DNA of 64,000 nucleotides from Teichococcus rhizosphaerae (GTDB lineage Bacteria > Pseudomonadota > Alphaproteobacteria > Acetobacterales > Acetobacteraceae), in contig NZ_PDNU01000035.1 in assembly GCF_002631185.1 (NCBI RefSeq), positions 17,325 through 81,324 of the forward strand, written 5' to 3'. Below the pieces are notes generated by a model that ran no database searches, was not told the origin of the DNA, and saw only the letters and a list, made by a program, of their open reading frames with translations. This document shows positions 39,873-49,063 of the stretch, one piece after another. Every line of letters begins with the position of its first letter. Position 1 is the first letter of the stretch. Made by a program: the position numbers and the translations under genes.

Positions 39873-40201
39873 CCTGGGTCCCCGCGAATCGTTCCTTATG
39901 TGTTCTACCTAAAGATTGACGTCCAAGTCGAATCCAATCCGCACTGCGATGATACGGGTCGGCAGTGGCGTGCGTATTGGGAGGAGGTGCCCGACCGCAT
40001 CCCAAACCCAACTAACCCGCACCTTCCACCCCACCTCCGCGAGGTCTGCACCATCCTGGCCGCCGGCCTTGTGCGGCTGCGCAGCCGCGCTGCCGAGGAA
40101 CTGGTGCGCGACGCGACACAGGCCCGGGACCGGGGAGAGGGTTGCCTACACTCCACGCCCCGGCAGCGCCGTCATGCCTACCCGACTCGTCGGAGACAAG
40201 C
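39873..40201. other. Divergent intergenic region between phage block and recombinase cassette
   Basis: This 329-base gap separates the leftward phage genes from the rightward recombinase cassette and should contain both promoters. The first 60 bases are A/T-richer. No credible gene is present: short open frames have no ribosome site. No clear attachment-site core could be identified by eye. Confidence 0.55.
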
Positions 40202-40717
40202 ATGACGAAACGCGCGAATCGCCCCATCCAGCCTACCGCAGCGCCGGCCGCGGTGGTCACCAGCATCCCGCCGGCCAGCGTGCTGCCCCGCCTGGCGGCC
40301 CTGCAGACCGCTGACATCGCCGATCTGAAGCAGCAGTGGCGCGAGCTCTGCGGCACCGAGCCGCCGCCCTACAACAGGAAGTTCCTGGAGAGCCGGCTCG
40401 CCTACCGCATCCAGGAATTGGCCTATGGCGGCCTGAAGCCAGAGACGGTGGCTCGGCTCGAGGCCCTGGGCGAGCAGCTGGACGGCGGCAACGTGGTGCT
40501 GCGCCGCATCCGCGCCGGCGACGACCGGCCGATCGCCGGCACGCGGCTGGTGCGCGAGTACCAGGGTGTCCAGCACACGGTGACCGTGCTGGCGGACGGC
40601 TTCGAATACGAGGGCCGGCCCTACCGCTCTCTCTCCGCCATCGCCCGGCACATCACCGGCACCCGCTGGAATGGCTGGTCGTTCTTTGGCTTGAAGGTCC
40701 AGCGGGGGCAGGCATGA
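40202..40717 (+). CDS. DUF2924 protein of the recombinase cassette
   Basis: The 171-residue protein has the DUF2924 pattern: LPRLAALQTADIADLKQQW, then LCGTEPPPYNRKFLESRLAYRIQE (residues 30-80) and the C-terminal SLSAIARHITGTRWNGWSFFGL. This family is found almost only beside large serine recombinases in alphaproteobacteria and phages and is probably a directionality or accessory factor. The gene overlaps the recombinase start by four bases. It begins the plus-strand cassette after the divergent gap. Confidence 0.85.
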   Translation: MTKRANRPIQPTAAPAAVVTSIPPASVLPRLAALQTADIADLKQQWRELCGTEPPPYNRKFLESRLAYRIQELAYGGLKPETVARLEALGEQLDGGNVVLRRIRAGDDRPIAGTRLVREYQGVQHTVTVLADGFEYEGRPYRSLSAIARHITGTRWNGWSFFGLKVQRGQA

Positions 40718-42063
40718 GACGCAAGGCGACCGCGGCGGCCGAACCCGCCATGCCGGCGACGGTGAAGAAGCTCCGTTGCGCCGTCTACACCCGGAAGTCG
40801 ACCGACGAGGGGCTGGAGAAGGAGTTCAACAGCCTCGACGCCCAGCGTGACGCCTGCGAGGCCTTCATCGCCAGCCAGCGCGCCGAAGGCTGGGTGCTGG
40901 TGCCGGACCGCTACGACGACGGCGGCGTCTCCGGTGGCACCCTGGAGCGGCCCGCGCTGCAGCGCCTGTTGCGTGACATTGAGGCCAACCGGGTCGACGT
41001 GGTGGTGGTCTACAAGATCGACCGCCTCAGCCGCTCGCTGATGCACTTTGCCAAACTGGTGGAGGTGTTCGACGCCCACAGCGTCACTTTTATTTCAGTA
41101 ACTCAAAGCTTTAACACGACCACCAGCATGGGGCGGCTGACGCTCAACATCTTGCTCAGCTTCGCGCAGTATGAACGCGAGTTGATCAGGGAGCGGGTGC
41201 AGGACAAGGTCGCCGCCTCGAAGGCGCGCGGTATGTGGATGGGCGGCCCGGTCCCGCTCGGCTACGAGGTGCGCGACCGCAAGCTGGTGGTGAACGAGGC
41301 CGAGGCGGCACGCACACGACGGGCGTTTGAGCTCTTTGCCGAAACCGGCTCCGGCGTGGAGACTGTGCGGCGGCTGCGCGGAGAAGGTGTGCTGACCAAA
41401 ACCGGTCGGCCCTTCGACAAGGGGGCGCTGTACCGGCTGTTGAACAACCCGACCTACCTCGGCGAGGTGGCGCACAAAGGCAAGGTCTACCCCGGCGAGC
41501 ACCAAGCCATCGTGCCCCGGGAGCTGTGGGATCGCGTCCATGCCATCCTGCAGGAAAGCCCACGAGTCCGCGCCAACCAGAATCGCCGGCAGACCCCGGC
41601 GCTGCTGCGCGGCCTGATCTTCGGGCCGGACGGGCGCGCCATGTCCCCGACCCACACCCGCCGACGCGGGCGGCTCTACCGCTACTATGTCAGCCAGGCC
41701 GTGCTGAAGGGCGATGCCAGCGACTGCCCGGTCCGGCGGCTGCCCGCGGCGGAGATCGAGGCCGCAGTCATCGATCAGGTTCGGGCGCTGCTGCGCCAGC
41801 CGGAGGTGGTGGTCGGCACCTGGCGGGCGGCGCGGGCCGAGGCGCCGGACCTGATCGAGGCCGAGACCCTGGCCACCCTGGAGCGGCTGGACCCACTCTG
41901 GGATGAGCTATTCCCGGCCGAGCAGGCCCGCATCGTTCGGCTGCTGGTCGAGCGGGTCGAGGTCAGCACCACCGGCGCCGACATCCGGCTGCGGCTGGAG
42001 GGGCTGGCCAGCCTGGTGCGGGATCTCGCCGACATCGGTGCCGAGACCCGGAGGGCCGCGTGA
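40714..42063 (+). CDS. Large serine recombinase (phage integrase)
   Basis: The 449-residue enzyme has a resolvase N-domain with the catalytic S29 in CAVYTRKSTDEG and the Arg-rich VYKIDRLSRSLMHFAKLV and SFAQYERELIRERVQDK helices. The recombinase and zinc-ribbon parts follow (MGGPVPLGYE, LLNNPTYLGEVAHKG, LLRGLIFGPDG), with DCPVRRLPAAEIE near the end. Most serine integrases are 450-600 residues, so it is at the short end. It is the likely integrase of the element. The short partner gene follows without a gap. Confidence 0.9.
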   Translation: MRRKATAAAEPAMPATVKKLRCAVYTRKSTDEGLEKEFNSLDAQRDACEAFIASQRAEGWVLVPDRYDDGGVSGGTLERPALQRLLRDIEANRVDVVVVYKIDRLSRSLMHFAKLVEVFDAHSVTFISVTQSFNTTTSMGRLTLNILLSFAQYERELIRERVQDKVAASKARGMWMGGPVPLGYEVRDRKLVVNEAEAARTRRAFELFAETGSGVETVRRLRGEGVLTKTGRPFDKGALYRLLNNPTYLGEVAHKGKVYPGEHQAIVPRELWDRVHAILQESPRVRANQNRRQTPALLRGLIFGPDGRAMSPTHTRRRGRLYRYYVSQAVLKGDASDCPVRRLPAAEIEAAVIDQVRALLRQPEVVVGTWRAARAEAPDLIEAETLATLERLDPLWDELFPAEQARIVRLLVERVEVSTTGADIRLRLEGLASLVRDLADIGAETRRAA

Positions 42064-42461
42064 TGACGGCCACAAGCATCACAGTCCGCGTCCCGCTGGC
42101 CATTCGGCGCCGCGGCGGGCGGAAGCTGGTGGTCACGCCGGACGGCAGCATGCCCGGCGCCAGGCCGGCACGCACGCGGGCCGACCCAGCCCTGGTCAAG
42201 GCACTGGCCCGGGCGTTCCGGTACCGGAAGCTACTGGACCAGGGGCGCTATGGCTCCATCAGCGAGATGGCCACCGCCGAGCGAATCGACCGGGGCTATC
42301 TTGGCCGCCTCCTGCAGCTGCCGCTGCTTGCGCCGGACATCATCGAGGCGATCCTGGACGGCCGGCAGCCAGCAGACCTTGGCCTGCCCGCCTTGCTGGA
42401 GCCGTTCCCGGTGGAGTGGGACCGCCAGCGCGCGAGTCTCGGAACCTCAGCAGTTACATGA
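42063..42461 (+). CDS. Small recombinase-partner protein
   Basis: The start ATG 42063 shares bases with the recombinase stop; GTG 42060 is an alternative. The product has 132 residues, basic at first (IRRRGGRKLVVTPDGS) and then helical (DPALVKALARAFRYRKLLDQG, SISEMATAERIDRGYLGRLL), the second stretch being a helix-turn-helix-like unit. Similar proteins are often the third gene of DUF2924-recombinase cassettes. It may help in recombination direction. Confidence 0.7.
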   Translation: MTATSITVRVPLAIRRRGGRKLVVTPDGSMPGARPARTRADPALVKALARAFRYRKLLDQGRYGSISEMATAERIDRGYLGRLLQLPLLAPDIIEAILDGRQPADLGLPALLEPFPVEWDRQRASLGTSAVT

Positions 42462-42622
42462 AGTAGCCCTTCGGGCCCTGGGCGGTCATCCTCTCTGTTG
42501 CTCGTCTTGGCGTAGCACGCAACAATCTGCCCAGCAGCGACAGCGCAGGGGAGAGTCATGCCGCCGACCTGGCACGGGTCAGCGCAGGGGGGAGCCTTCG
42601 GCGGGCGGGGGATGGGGCGGCC

Positions 42623-45010
42623 GTGAATACCGAGGCCGATACCTGTCGCCTCTTCGTCGTTCCCCGCCTCCAGATTGCCGGCTGGGACACCGCGCCGCAT
42701 GCCATCCAGGAGCAGCGCAGCTTCACTGACGGTCGGGTCATCTTTGTCGGGGGGCAGCCGCGGCGCGGCCGGCGCAAGCGGGCCGATTACCTGCTCCGCT
42801 ACCGGCCCGACCTTGCCCTGGCCGTCGTTGAGGCCAAGGCCAGCTACCTGAGCGCCGCCGACGGTCTCCAACAAGCGAAGGACTATGCCGAGATCCTGGG
42901 CCTCAAATTTGCCTACGCGACAAACGGCACCGAGATCATCGAATTCGACTTCTTCACCGGCCAGGAGCGGGTGGTCACCACCTTCCCGACACCCTTCGAG
43001 CTCTGGGCGCGCCAGCGCGCCGGTCTCGGCCTGACCGACGATTCGGTAGCTGAGCAGGCGCTCACCTCTGGCTATCCCGACCCGGCCAAGCCGCTCCGCT
43101 ACTATCAGGAGATCGCGGTCAACCGCGCGGTCCAGGCGATCCTCACCGGCCGCCGCCGTAACCTCCTCACCCTCTGCACCGGCGCCGGCAAGACTCCGAT
43201 CGCCTTCCAGATCGCCTGGCGGCTTTGGTCCGCCGCCTGGAATCGGCGGGGCGACCACCTGAAGCCCAAGATCCTGTTCCTGGCCGACCGCAACGTGCTG
43301 GTCGACGACCCGATGGCGCGCGACTTCGCGCCCTTCGGCCGGGGCCGCTTCAAGATCGAGAATGGGCGTGTCAGCCTCGGCCGCGACATCTACTTCGCCA
43401 TCTACCAGGCGATCGCCAAGGACGAACGCCGGCCTGGGCTCTACCGCGAGTTCCCGCCCGACTTTTTCGACCTGATCATCGTGGACGAGTGCCATCGCGG
43501 CAGCGCCCGCGACGACAGCAACTGGCGCGAGATCCTGGAATACTTCGCCCCGGCCTTCCAACTCGGCATGACGGCCACGCCGCTGCGCGAGGACAACCGG
43601 GACACCTACGCCTATTTCGGCGACCCGCTCTACACCTACTCCCTCGCGCAGGGCATCGCAGACGGCTTTCTGGCCCCCTACCGCGTGCACCGCGTGGTGA
43701 CCGACGCCGACGCCGCGGGGTGGCGCCCGACGAAGGGCGAGCTCGACCGCTTCGGCCGCGAGATCCCAGACGAGGAGTACCACACGAAGGACTTCGAGCG
43801 CGTGGTCGCCCTGCGCGCCCGCACCGAGGCCATCGCGCGCCACCTGACCGGCTTCCTGAAGGCGACCGACCGCTTTGCGAAGACCATCGTCTTCTGCGTG
43901 GACCAGGAGCACGCGAGCGAGATGCGCCGCGCGCTCTCGAACCTCAACGCCGACCTGGTCGCGCAGCACCCGAACTACGTCTGCCGGGTCACCGCCGACG
44001 AGGGTGCGATCGGGCGCGGCCACCTGTCCGACTTCCAGGACCTCGAGAAGCGCACGCCGGTCGTCCTGACCACCTCGCAGCTGCTGACCACCGGCGTGGA
44101 CGCGCCGACCTGCCGCAACGTGGTCCTCGCCCGCGCGGTTAGCTCGATGAGCGAGTTCAAGCAGATCATCGGCCGCGGGACCCGGCTGCGCGAGGACTAC
44201 GGGAAGCTGTTCTTCAACATCCTCGACTACACGGGCGCGGCGACGGCGAAGTTCGCCGACCCGGACTTCGACGGCGAGCCGGTCAGCGCCACGACCACCA
44301 CCATCGATCCGAATGGCGTCGAGGCCGGCGTCGTCATCGATCCGGTCCCGCCGGGAGGCGAAGAGGGAGAGGGCGGCGAGGAGGGACCCGCAGGCCCCGC
44401 CACGCCGCTGCCACCGGGGGGCGGGCAGACCGGAGAGCCCCGCAAGTACTACGTGGACGGCGGCGCCGTGGAAGTGGTGCAGCACCATGTCTACGAGCTG
44501 GACGCGGACGGCAAGCGGCTGACCGCGCGCAAGATCACGGACTACACGGGGGAGAAGATCCGCACCCTCTATCCGACCCCGGCCGCCTTCCGCGCCGCCT
44601 GGACTATTGCGGACAAGCGGGCCGCCGTGGTGGAGGAGCTGGCGGAGCGAGGCATCGACCTGGCCACCCTTGCCGCCGAGATGGGCCGGCCGGAGGACGA
44701 CCCCTTCGACCTGCTCTGCCACCTGGCCTGGGGCGCCCCCCTTCGTACGCGGCGGGAACGCGCCGAGCGGCTCCGCGCCGATCGCCAGGACCTGTTCGAC
44801 CGGCATGGCCCGGCCGCGCGGGCGGTGCTGGAGGCGCTGCTCGAAAAATACGCGGCCCACGGCCCGGACGAGCTCCGCTTGCCCGATGCGCTCCGAATCG
44901 AGCCCCTGGCTTCGATGGGCAACCCGAGCGAGATCATCCGCCGCTTCGGTGGCGCCGAGCAGCTGCGCCGAGCGGTGGACGAAATGGCGACCTTGATCTA
45001 CGCCGCCTGA
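42623..45010 (+). CDS. hsdR: Type I restriction endonuclease subunit R
   Basis: The 795-residue protein starts at GTG 42623. A PD-(D/E)XK nuclease opens it (D55 in RADYLLRYRP and E70/K72 in VVEAKAS). The DEAD-box-like motor follows: TGAGKT at 186-191, DECH at 288-291, and LGMTATPLRE as motif III. Motif VI is IIGRGTRLRE. This arrangement and length match EcoEI-type HsdR. It moves DNA and cuts foreign DNA away from the recognition site. It leads the hsdR-hsdM-hsdS operon. Confidence 0.95.
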   Translation: MNTEADTCRLFVVPRLQIAGWDTAPHAIQEQRSFTDGRVIFVGGQPRRGRRKRADYLLRYRPDLALAVVEAKASYLSAADGLQQAKDYAEILGLKFAYATNGTEIIEFDFFTGQERVVTTFPTPFELWARQRAGLGLTDDSVAEQALTSGYPDPAKPLRYYQEIAVNRAVQAILTGRRRNLLTLCTGAGKTPIAFQIAWRLWSAAWNRRGDHLKPKILFLADRNVLVDDPMARDFAPFGRGRFKIENGRVSLGRDIYFAIYQAIAKDERRPGLYREFPPDFFDLIIVDECHRGSARDDSNWREILEYFAPAFQLGMTATPLREDNRDTYAYFGDPLYTYSLAQGIADGFLAPYRVHRVVTDADAAGWRPTKGELDRFGREIPDEEYHTKDFERVVALRARTEAIARHLTGFLKATDRFAKTIVFCVDQEHASEMRRALSNLNADLVAQHPNYVCRVTADEGAIGRGHLSDFQDLEKRTPVVLTTSQLLTTGVDAPTCRNVVLARAVSSMSEFKQIIGRGTRLREDYGKLFFNILDYTGAATAKFADPDFDGEPVSATTTTIDPNGVEAGVVIDPVPPGGEEGEGGEEGPAGPATPLPPGGGQTGEPRKYYVDGGAVEVVQHHVYELDADGKRLTARKITDYTGEKIRTLYPTPAAFRAAWTIADKRAAVVEELAERGIDLATLAAEMGRPEDDPFDLLCHLAWGAPLRTRRERAERLRADRQDLFDRHGPAARAVLEALLEKYAAHGPDELRLPDALRIEPLASMGNPSEIIRRFGGAEQLRRAVDEMATLIYAA

Positions 45011-45014
45011 CACA

Positions 45015-46574
45015 ATGGCCCGCACCAAGAAATCGACTGGTCCTCAGACCACCGCCCAACGCCTCGACAGCATCGTCAAGTCCGCCCGCCAAATCATGCG
45101 GAAGGACAAGGGGCTGAACGGCGACCTCGACCGGCTGCCGCTGCTCACCTGGGTGCTGTTCCTGAAGTTCGTGGACGACATGGAGCGCATCCACGAGGAC
45201 GAGGCAGCCCTGGCCGGCCAGCCCTTCCACGCCGCCATCGAGCCGCCCTACCGCTGGCGAGACTGGGCGGCGCGGCGGGACGGCATCACCGGGCCGGACC
45301 TGATCCGCTTCCTGGCCGCCGAGGAGACGATCCGGCCGGACGGGTCGAAGGGGCCCGGCCTCTTCAACTATCTGCGTTCCCTGCGTGGCCGGAACGGTGG
45401 GCGGGACCGGCGGGACGTGATCGCCACCGTCTTCGCCGAAATGACCAACCGCATGGAGAGCGGCTATCTCCTGCGCGACGTCATCAACCTGGTGGACGCC
45501 ATCCACTTCGACGCCTCGGAGGAGATCCACACCCTCTCCCGCCTCTATGAGGGGCTGCTGCGCGAGATGCGCGACGCGGCGGGTGACAGCGGGGAGTTCT
45601 ATACCCCGCGCGCCGTCGTGCGCTTCATGGTGGCGGTCACGGACCCGCGGCTCGGCGAGACGGTGCTCGATCCGGCCTGCGGCACCGGCGGTTTCCTGGC
45701 CGAGGCCTTCGAGCACCTGAAGGACCAGGTGCGGACCACCGAGGACCGTGAGGTGCTGCAGGGCCGCAGCCTGATCGGCGGCGAGGCGAAGCGGCTGCCC
45801 TACCTGCTAGCGCAGATGAACCTGTTGCTGCACGGGCTGGAAGCGCCGGACATCACGCTTGGCAACGCCTTGGCCCGCCAGCGCCTGGCCGAGATCGGCG
45901 AACGCGACCGAGTGAACGTGATCCTCACCAACCCGCCCTTCGGCGGCGAGGAGGAGGTGGGGATCCAGACCAACTTCCCCGAGGACCGCCGCACCAACGA
46001 GACGGCGCTGCTGTTCCTGCAGCTCATCATGCGGCGGCTGAAGCGCAACGGGCAGGGGCGCGCCGCCGTGGTGGTGCCGAACGGCACGCTGTTCGAGAAC
46101 GGGGTGGCGGCGCGGGTCAAGGCGGACCTGCTGCGTGAGTTCAACCTGCACACCGTGCTGCGCCTGCCCGAGGGCGTCTTCGCCCCCTACACCGACATCC
46201 CGACCAACGTGATCTTCTTCGACACCACCGGGCCGACGCGCGACGTCCACTACTGGCAGCAGCCGATGCCGGAGGGACGGCGGAAATACAGCAAGACGGC
46301 GCCGCTGCAATTCGAGGAGCTGGCGGATTGCCTGGCCTGGTGGAAGACCCGCGGCGAGGACCCGCGGGCCTGGCGCGTGCCGGCGGAGGACCTGATCCGC
46401 ACAGATGATGAGGGACGGGTTGTCGCCGTCAACCTCGATCTCAAGAACCCGAATGCGCGCGAGGTGGAAGACCATCGGGCACCGGCGGAGATTCTGCAGG
46501 GTATCGTCGCGCGGGAGCAGCGGGTGCTGGATCTCTTACGAGAGATCGAGGCGCTTGTGGCGGAGCGTGCGTGA
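45015..46574 (+). CDS. hsdM: Type I DNA methyltransferase subunit M
   Basis: The 519-residue protein is an N6-adenine methyltransferase. An N-terminal helical HsdM domain (to about 140) precedes the catalytic part with GEFYTPRAVVRFMV, DPACGTGGFLAEAF (motif I) and LTNPPFGGEE (motif IV, NPPF). It pairs with HsdS to modify host DNA and with HsdR to restrict. It starts 4 bases after hsdR and its stop overlaps the hsdS start (GTGA). Length is normal for the EcoEI type. Confidence 0.95.
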   Translation: MARTKKSTGPQTTAQRLDSIVKSARQIMRKDKGLNGDLDRLPLLTWVLFLKFVDDMERIHEDEAALAGQPFHAAIEPPYRWRDWAARRDGITGPDLIRFLAAEETIRPDGSKGPGLFNYLRSLRGRNGGRDRRDVIATVFAEMTNRMESGYLLRDVINLVDAIHFDASEEIHTLSRLYEGLLREMRDAAGDSGEFYTPRAVVRFMVAVTDPRLGETVLDPACGTGGFLAEAFEHLKDQVRTTEDREVLQGRSLIGGEAKRLPYLLAQMNLLLHGLEAPDITLGNALARQRLAEIGERDRVNVILTNPPFGGEEEVGIQTNFPEDRRTNETALLFLQLIMRRLKRNGQGRAAVVVPNGTLFENGVAARVKADLLREFNLHTVLRLPEGVFAPYTDIPTNVIFFDTTGPTRDVHYWQQPMPEGRRKYSKTAPLQFEELADCLAWWKTRGEDPRAWRVPAEDLIRTDDEGRVVAVNLDLKNPNAREVEDHRAPAEILQGIVAREQRVLDLLREIEALVAERA

Positions 46575-47728
46575 GTATGCCGGAGTGGCCGATGGTGGCG
46601 CTGGAGGACGTCCTGCGGCGCCACAATCACTGGATCGAACTCGACCCCGAAGCCGAATACCGCCAGGTCACTGTGCGCCTTTGGGGCAAGGGTGTCGCGC
46701 TCCGCGGTGTCTGTCGTGGCGCGGACATTGCTGCGCGCGAGCAGGTGCAGGTACAAGCTGGCCAATTCATCATGTCACGCATCGATGCCCGGCACGGTGC
46801 CTTTGGACTCGTGCCTCACGAGTTGGACGGCGCGGTCGTATCCGGGGACTTCCCTTGCTTTGATGTCGATACCGGCCGTCTGCTGCCTGGGTTCCTCTTC
46901 TGGCTCAGCCGGACTGAGCCCTTCATCGCGCTTTGTAGGGGAGCCAGCGAAGGCAGTACAAACCGGGTCCGGCTCAAGGAAGATCGTTTCCTGGCCAGCC
47001 GTATACCTCTTCCATCTCTTGATGAGCAACGCCGCATTGTCGCACGACTGAACGCTGTGGACGCACGGTTGAAGACTCGGATTGAGTCTGCCGAGCGGCA
47101 GGAGGCAGAACTTGCCGCCATGCTGCGCAACGCCTTTGTGCGGATCACCGCCGGCAGCCCGCGTGCCCCGATGGCCAAGGTCGCGCCGCTTGTGCGGCGG
47201 CCCGTCACCATCGAACCCGGCGCGACATATGAGGAGATTGGCGCACGCGCTTTTGGCCGCGGCCTATTCGCAAAGCCGGATGTGCGGGGCGAGAGCCTGA
47301 CCTGGCAGAAGCTGTTCTGGATCGAAGAGGGCGATCTCGTCATCAGCAACATCAAAGCATGGGAAGGAGCCTTCGCCGTCGCGGAGTATGTCCACCACGG
47401 CAAGGTCGCGTCACACCGGTATCTCACCTGCGTTGCCGATCGGACGCGACTTTTGCCCTCCGTCCTCTGCTTCTATCTGCAGTCGCCGGAGGGGTTGGGC
47501 CAAGTTCAAGCAGCTTCGCCGGGAAGTGCAGATCGCAACCGCACTCTCGCACAGGACCGGCTTAAAGCCATCGAAGTCCCAGTGCCGTCTCTCGACGCCC
47601 AGCAATGGTTCGAACAGCTGCAGACCAAGGTTGGCGCTCTCCGCGCCCAGCACGCCGCCACTGCCGCGGACTGCGATGCCCTGCTGCCGGCCATGCTGCA
47701 TAATCTTTTTGGGACCGCCGCATGCTGA
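46571..47728 (+). CDS. hsdS: Type I restriction specificity subunit S
   Basis: The 385-residue product has two target recognition domains. The first (about 5-155) ends in the conserved IPLPSLDEQRRIVARLNAV helix region; the second (about 195-335) is followed by VPSLDAQQWFEQLQTKVGAL. Each half recognises one part of a split DNA site. The GC content is lower than that of hsdR and hsdM, typical of exchanged S genes. Start GTG 46571 (GTGA overlap) is preferred; ATG 46577 is an alternative. The recognition sequence cannot be predicted. Confidence 0.92.
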   Translation: MSMPEWPMVALEDVLRRHNHWIELDPEAEYRQVTVRLWGKGVALRGVCRGADIAAREQVQVQAGQFIMSRIDARHGAFGLVPHELDGAVVSGDFPCFDVDTGRLLPGFLFWLSRTEPFIALCRGASEGSTNRVRLKEDRFLASRIPLPSLDEQRRIVARLNAVDARLKTRIESAERQEAELAAMLRNAFVRITAGSPRAPMAKVAPLVRRPVTIEPGATYEEIGARAFGRGLFAKPDVRGESLTWQKLFWIEEGDLVISNIKAWEGAFAVAEYVHHGKVASHRYLTCVADRTRLLPSVLCFYLQSPEGLGQVQAASPGSADRNRTLAQDRLKAIEVPVPSLDAQQWFEQLQTKVGALRAQHAATAADCDALLPAMLHNLFGTAAC

Positions 47729-47849
47729 CATACTGGCCGACAACAAGGTGCTTCCTTGCTATCGCTGTTCGCCACACGGAACTTGCTGATTCTGTCTACA
47801 CGGGCGTGGTTTGCGCGGTCGTGGAAACCACGGCGTGGTTCGGTGCATC

Positions 47850-48581
47850 ATGACTGAACGGACCGTAGTGAACCTCTATTGCGACGAGTCGTGCCACCTC
47901 GAACACGACGACAGTCCGGTTATGGTGCTCGGCGCTCTGGCTTGTCCTGCTGCGGCCGCCCGCCCCACTTCTGCAGCAATCCACGCTCTCAAAGCACGAC
48001 ACGGCTTAGCGCCTGGCTTTGAGATCAAATGGAGCAAGGTCTCGCCTGGTCGCCTGGCATTCTATCTCGACCTTGTAGGTCTTTTTTTCGCGACGCCAGA
48101 GCTGCGCTTCCGCGCGGTGGTGATTCCTGACAAGAAGAGCTTGGACCACGCAGCGTTCAGCCAGACGCATGACGATTGGTACTACAAGATGTACTACCAG
48201 ACGCTCCTGCCTTTTCTGGCTGCTGATGCCGAACATCGCGTTTACCTCGACATCAAGGACACTCGTGGCGGCGCAAAGACTGAGAAATTGCACGACGTGC
48301 TGTGTACCGCGCTTCGCGACCCGTTTCGGAGCCGTGTGTCCCGCGTGCAGCAGGTCCGCTCCCATGAAGTGGCCCCAATGCAGCTCGCGGACTTGCTCAT
48401 CGGCGCCGTCGGCTACGCTAACCGGCAACTGCGCACCAGCCCAGCAAAGCTGGCCTTGGTGGAAGCGCTGAGTGCTGGAGGGCGTCCGCCTGGCCACCCT
48501 CGCAGCCTTTCCTCCACCTCTTACCTGTCGGAGACAAAGGTCAATCTGTTGATGTGGCGTCCTGCGGTGCGCTCAGCATGA
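47850..48581 (+). CDS. DUF3800 protein (RNase H-like fold)
   Basis: The 243-residue product starts MTERTVVNLYCDESCH with D12/E13 at the end of the first strand. Later acidic residues fit an RNase H-like core: VYLDIKDTRGG (about residue 130) and MQLADLLIGAVGYANRQL (about 190). DUF3800 proteins are often encoded in defence islands and are predicted nucleases. The stop overlaps the next start by four bases (ATGA), so the pair is coupled. It follows the hsdS gene by about 120 bases. Confidence 0.85.
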   Translation: MTERTVVNLYCDESCHLEHDDSPVMVLGALACPAAAARPTSAAIHALKARHGLAPGFEIKWSKVSPGRLAFYLDLVGLFFATPELRFRAVVIPDKKSLDHAAFSQTHDDWYYKMYYQTLLPFLAADAEHRVYLDIKDTRGGAKTEKLHDVLCTALRDPFRSRVSRVQQVRSHEVAPMQLADLLIGAVGYANRQLRTSPAKLALVEALSAGGRPPGHPRSLSSTSYLSETKVNLLMWRPAVRSA

Positions 48582-49063
48582 TTCTGCCGCCGCTGCTGAC
48601 GCTCGACACCTGCGGGGGTGACTGGGAGCGCTACCTCGAATGTGTCCACGACGTGTATCTCTCCCAAATCGTGCGGGGAGGTCTGACTTTCCGCGGCCTT
48701 CGTGTTGCAACTCGGCGGACGCCCGAGACGCGCGGTAAGGGCTATGGCTTCTGGCACATGATCCAGGAGGGGCGCGTCGAGGAAGATCGGATGCCAGATT
48801 TGCGCCGATGCGAGCGCTTGTGTTGGGTCCCGCATGTAATTCGCGCAGCTGATCGCGCGGATCCTCGGGTGAGCGTCTGGCAGAACGTGAGGGGTGGAAA
48901 CATCCACGTGCCACTCTGGCTCGAGGATGAGGACTACCTGGTTATCCTCGCACAGCGGCAAGGACATTGGCTGCTGAAAACGCAGTACATCGTGACATAC
49001 CGCAACCGGCGTGAAGCTCTGCGGCAGGAACGAGATGCGTTTCTGGTCGCCCAAAATGGCTAG
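48578..49063 (+). CDS. BECR-fold-like nuclease/toxin candidate
   Basis: The 161-residue product begins MILPPLLTLDTCGGDWERYLE. The second half reads RRCERLCWVPHVIRAADR, then EDYLVILAQRQGHWLLKTQYIV and ends YRNRREALRQERDAF. This order (E/R-x-R-x-x-x-W, then a beta strand with DYLV and a T-x-Y-x-V end followed by a basic helix) resembles phage Barnase-EndoU-Colicin-RelE type nucleases. The gene overlaps DUF3800 and should act with it. The fold match is a pattern judgement, so the toxin role is only inferred. Confidence 0.55.
   Translation: MILPPLLTLDTCGGDWERYLECVHDVYLSQIVRGGLTFRGLRVATRRTPETRGKGYGFWHMIQEGRVEEDRMPDLRRCERLCWVPHVIRAADRADPRVSVWQNVRGGNIHVPLWLEDEDYLVILAQRQGHWLLKTQYIVTYRNRREALRQERDAFLVAQNG

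Noticed and set aside
48554..48577. Earlier start for the BECR-like gene
   Set aside because: It would extend the frame further into DUF3800; ATG 48578 gives the usual four-base overlap.
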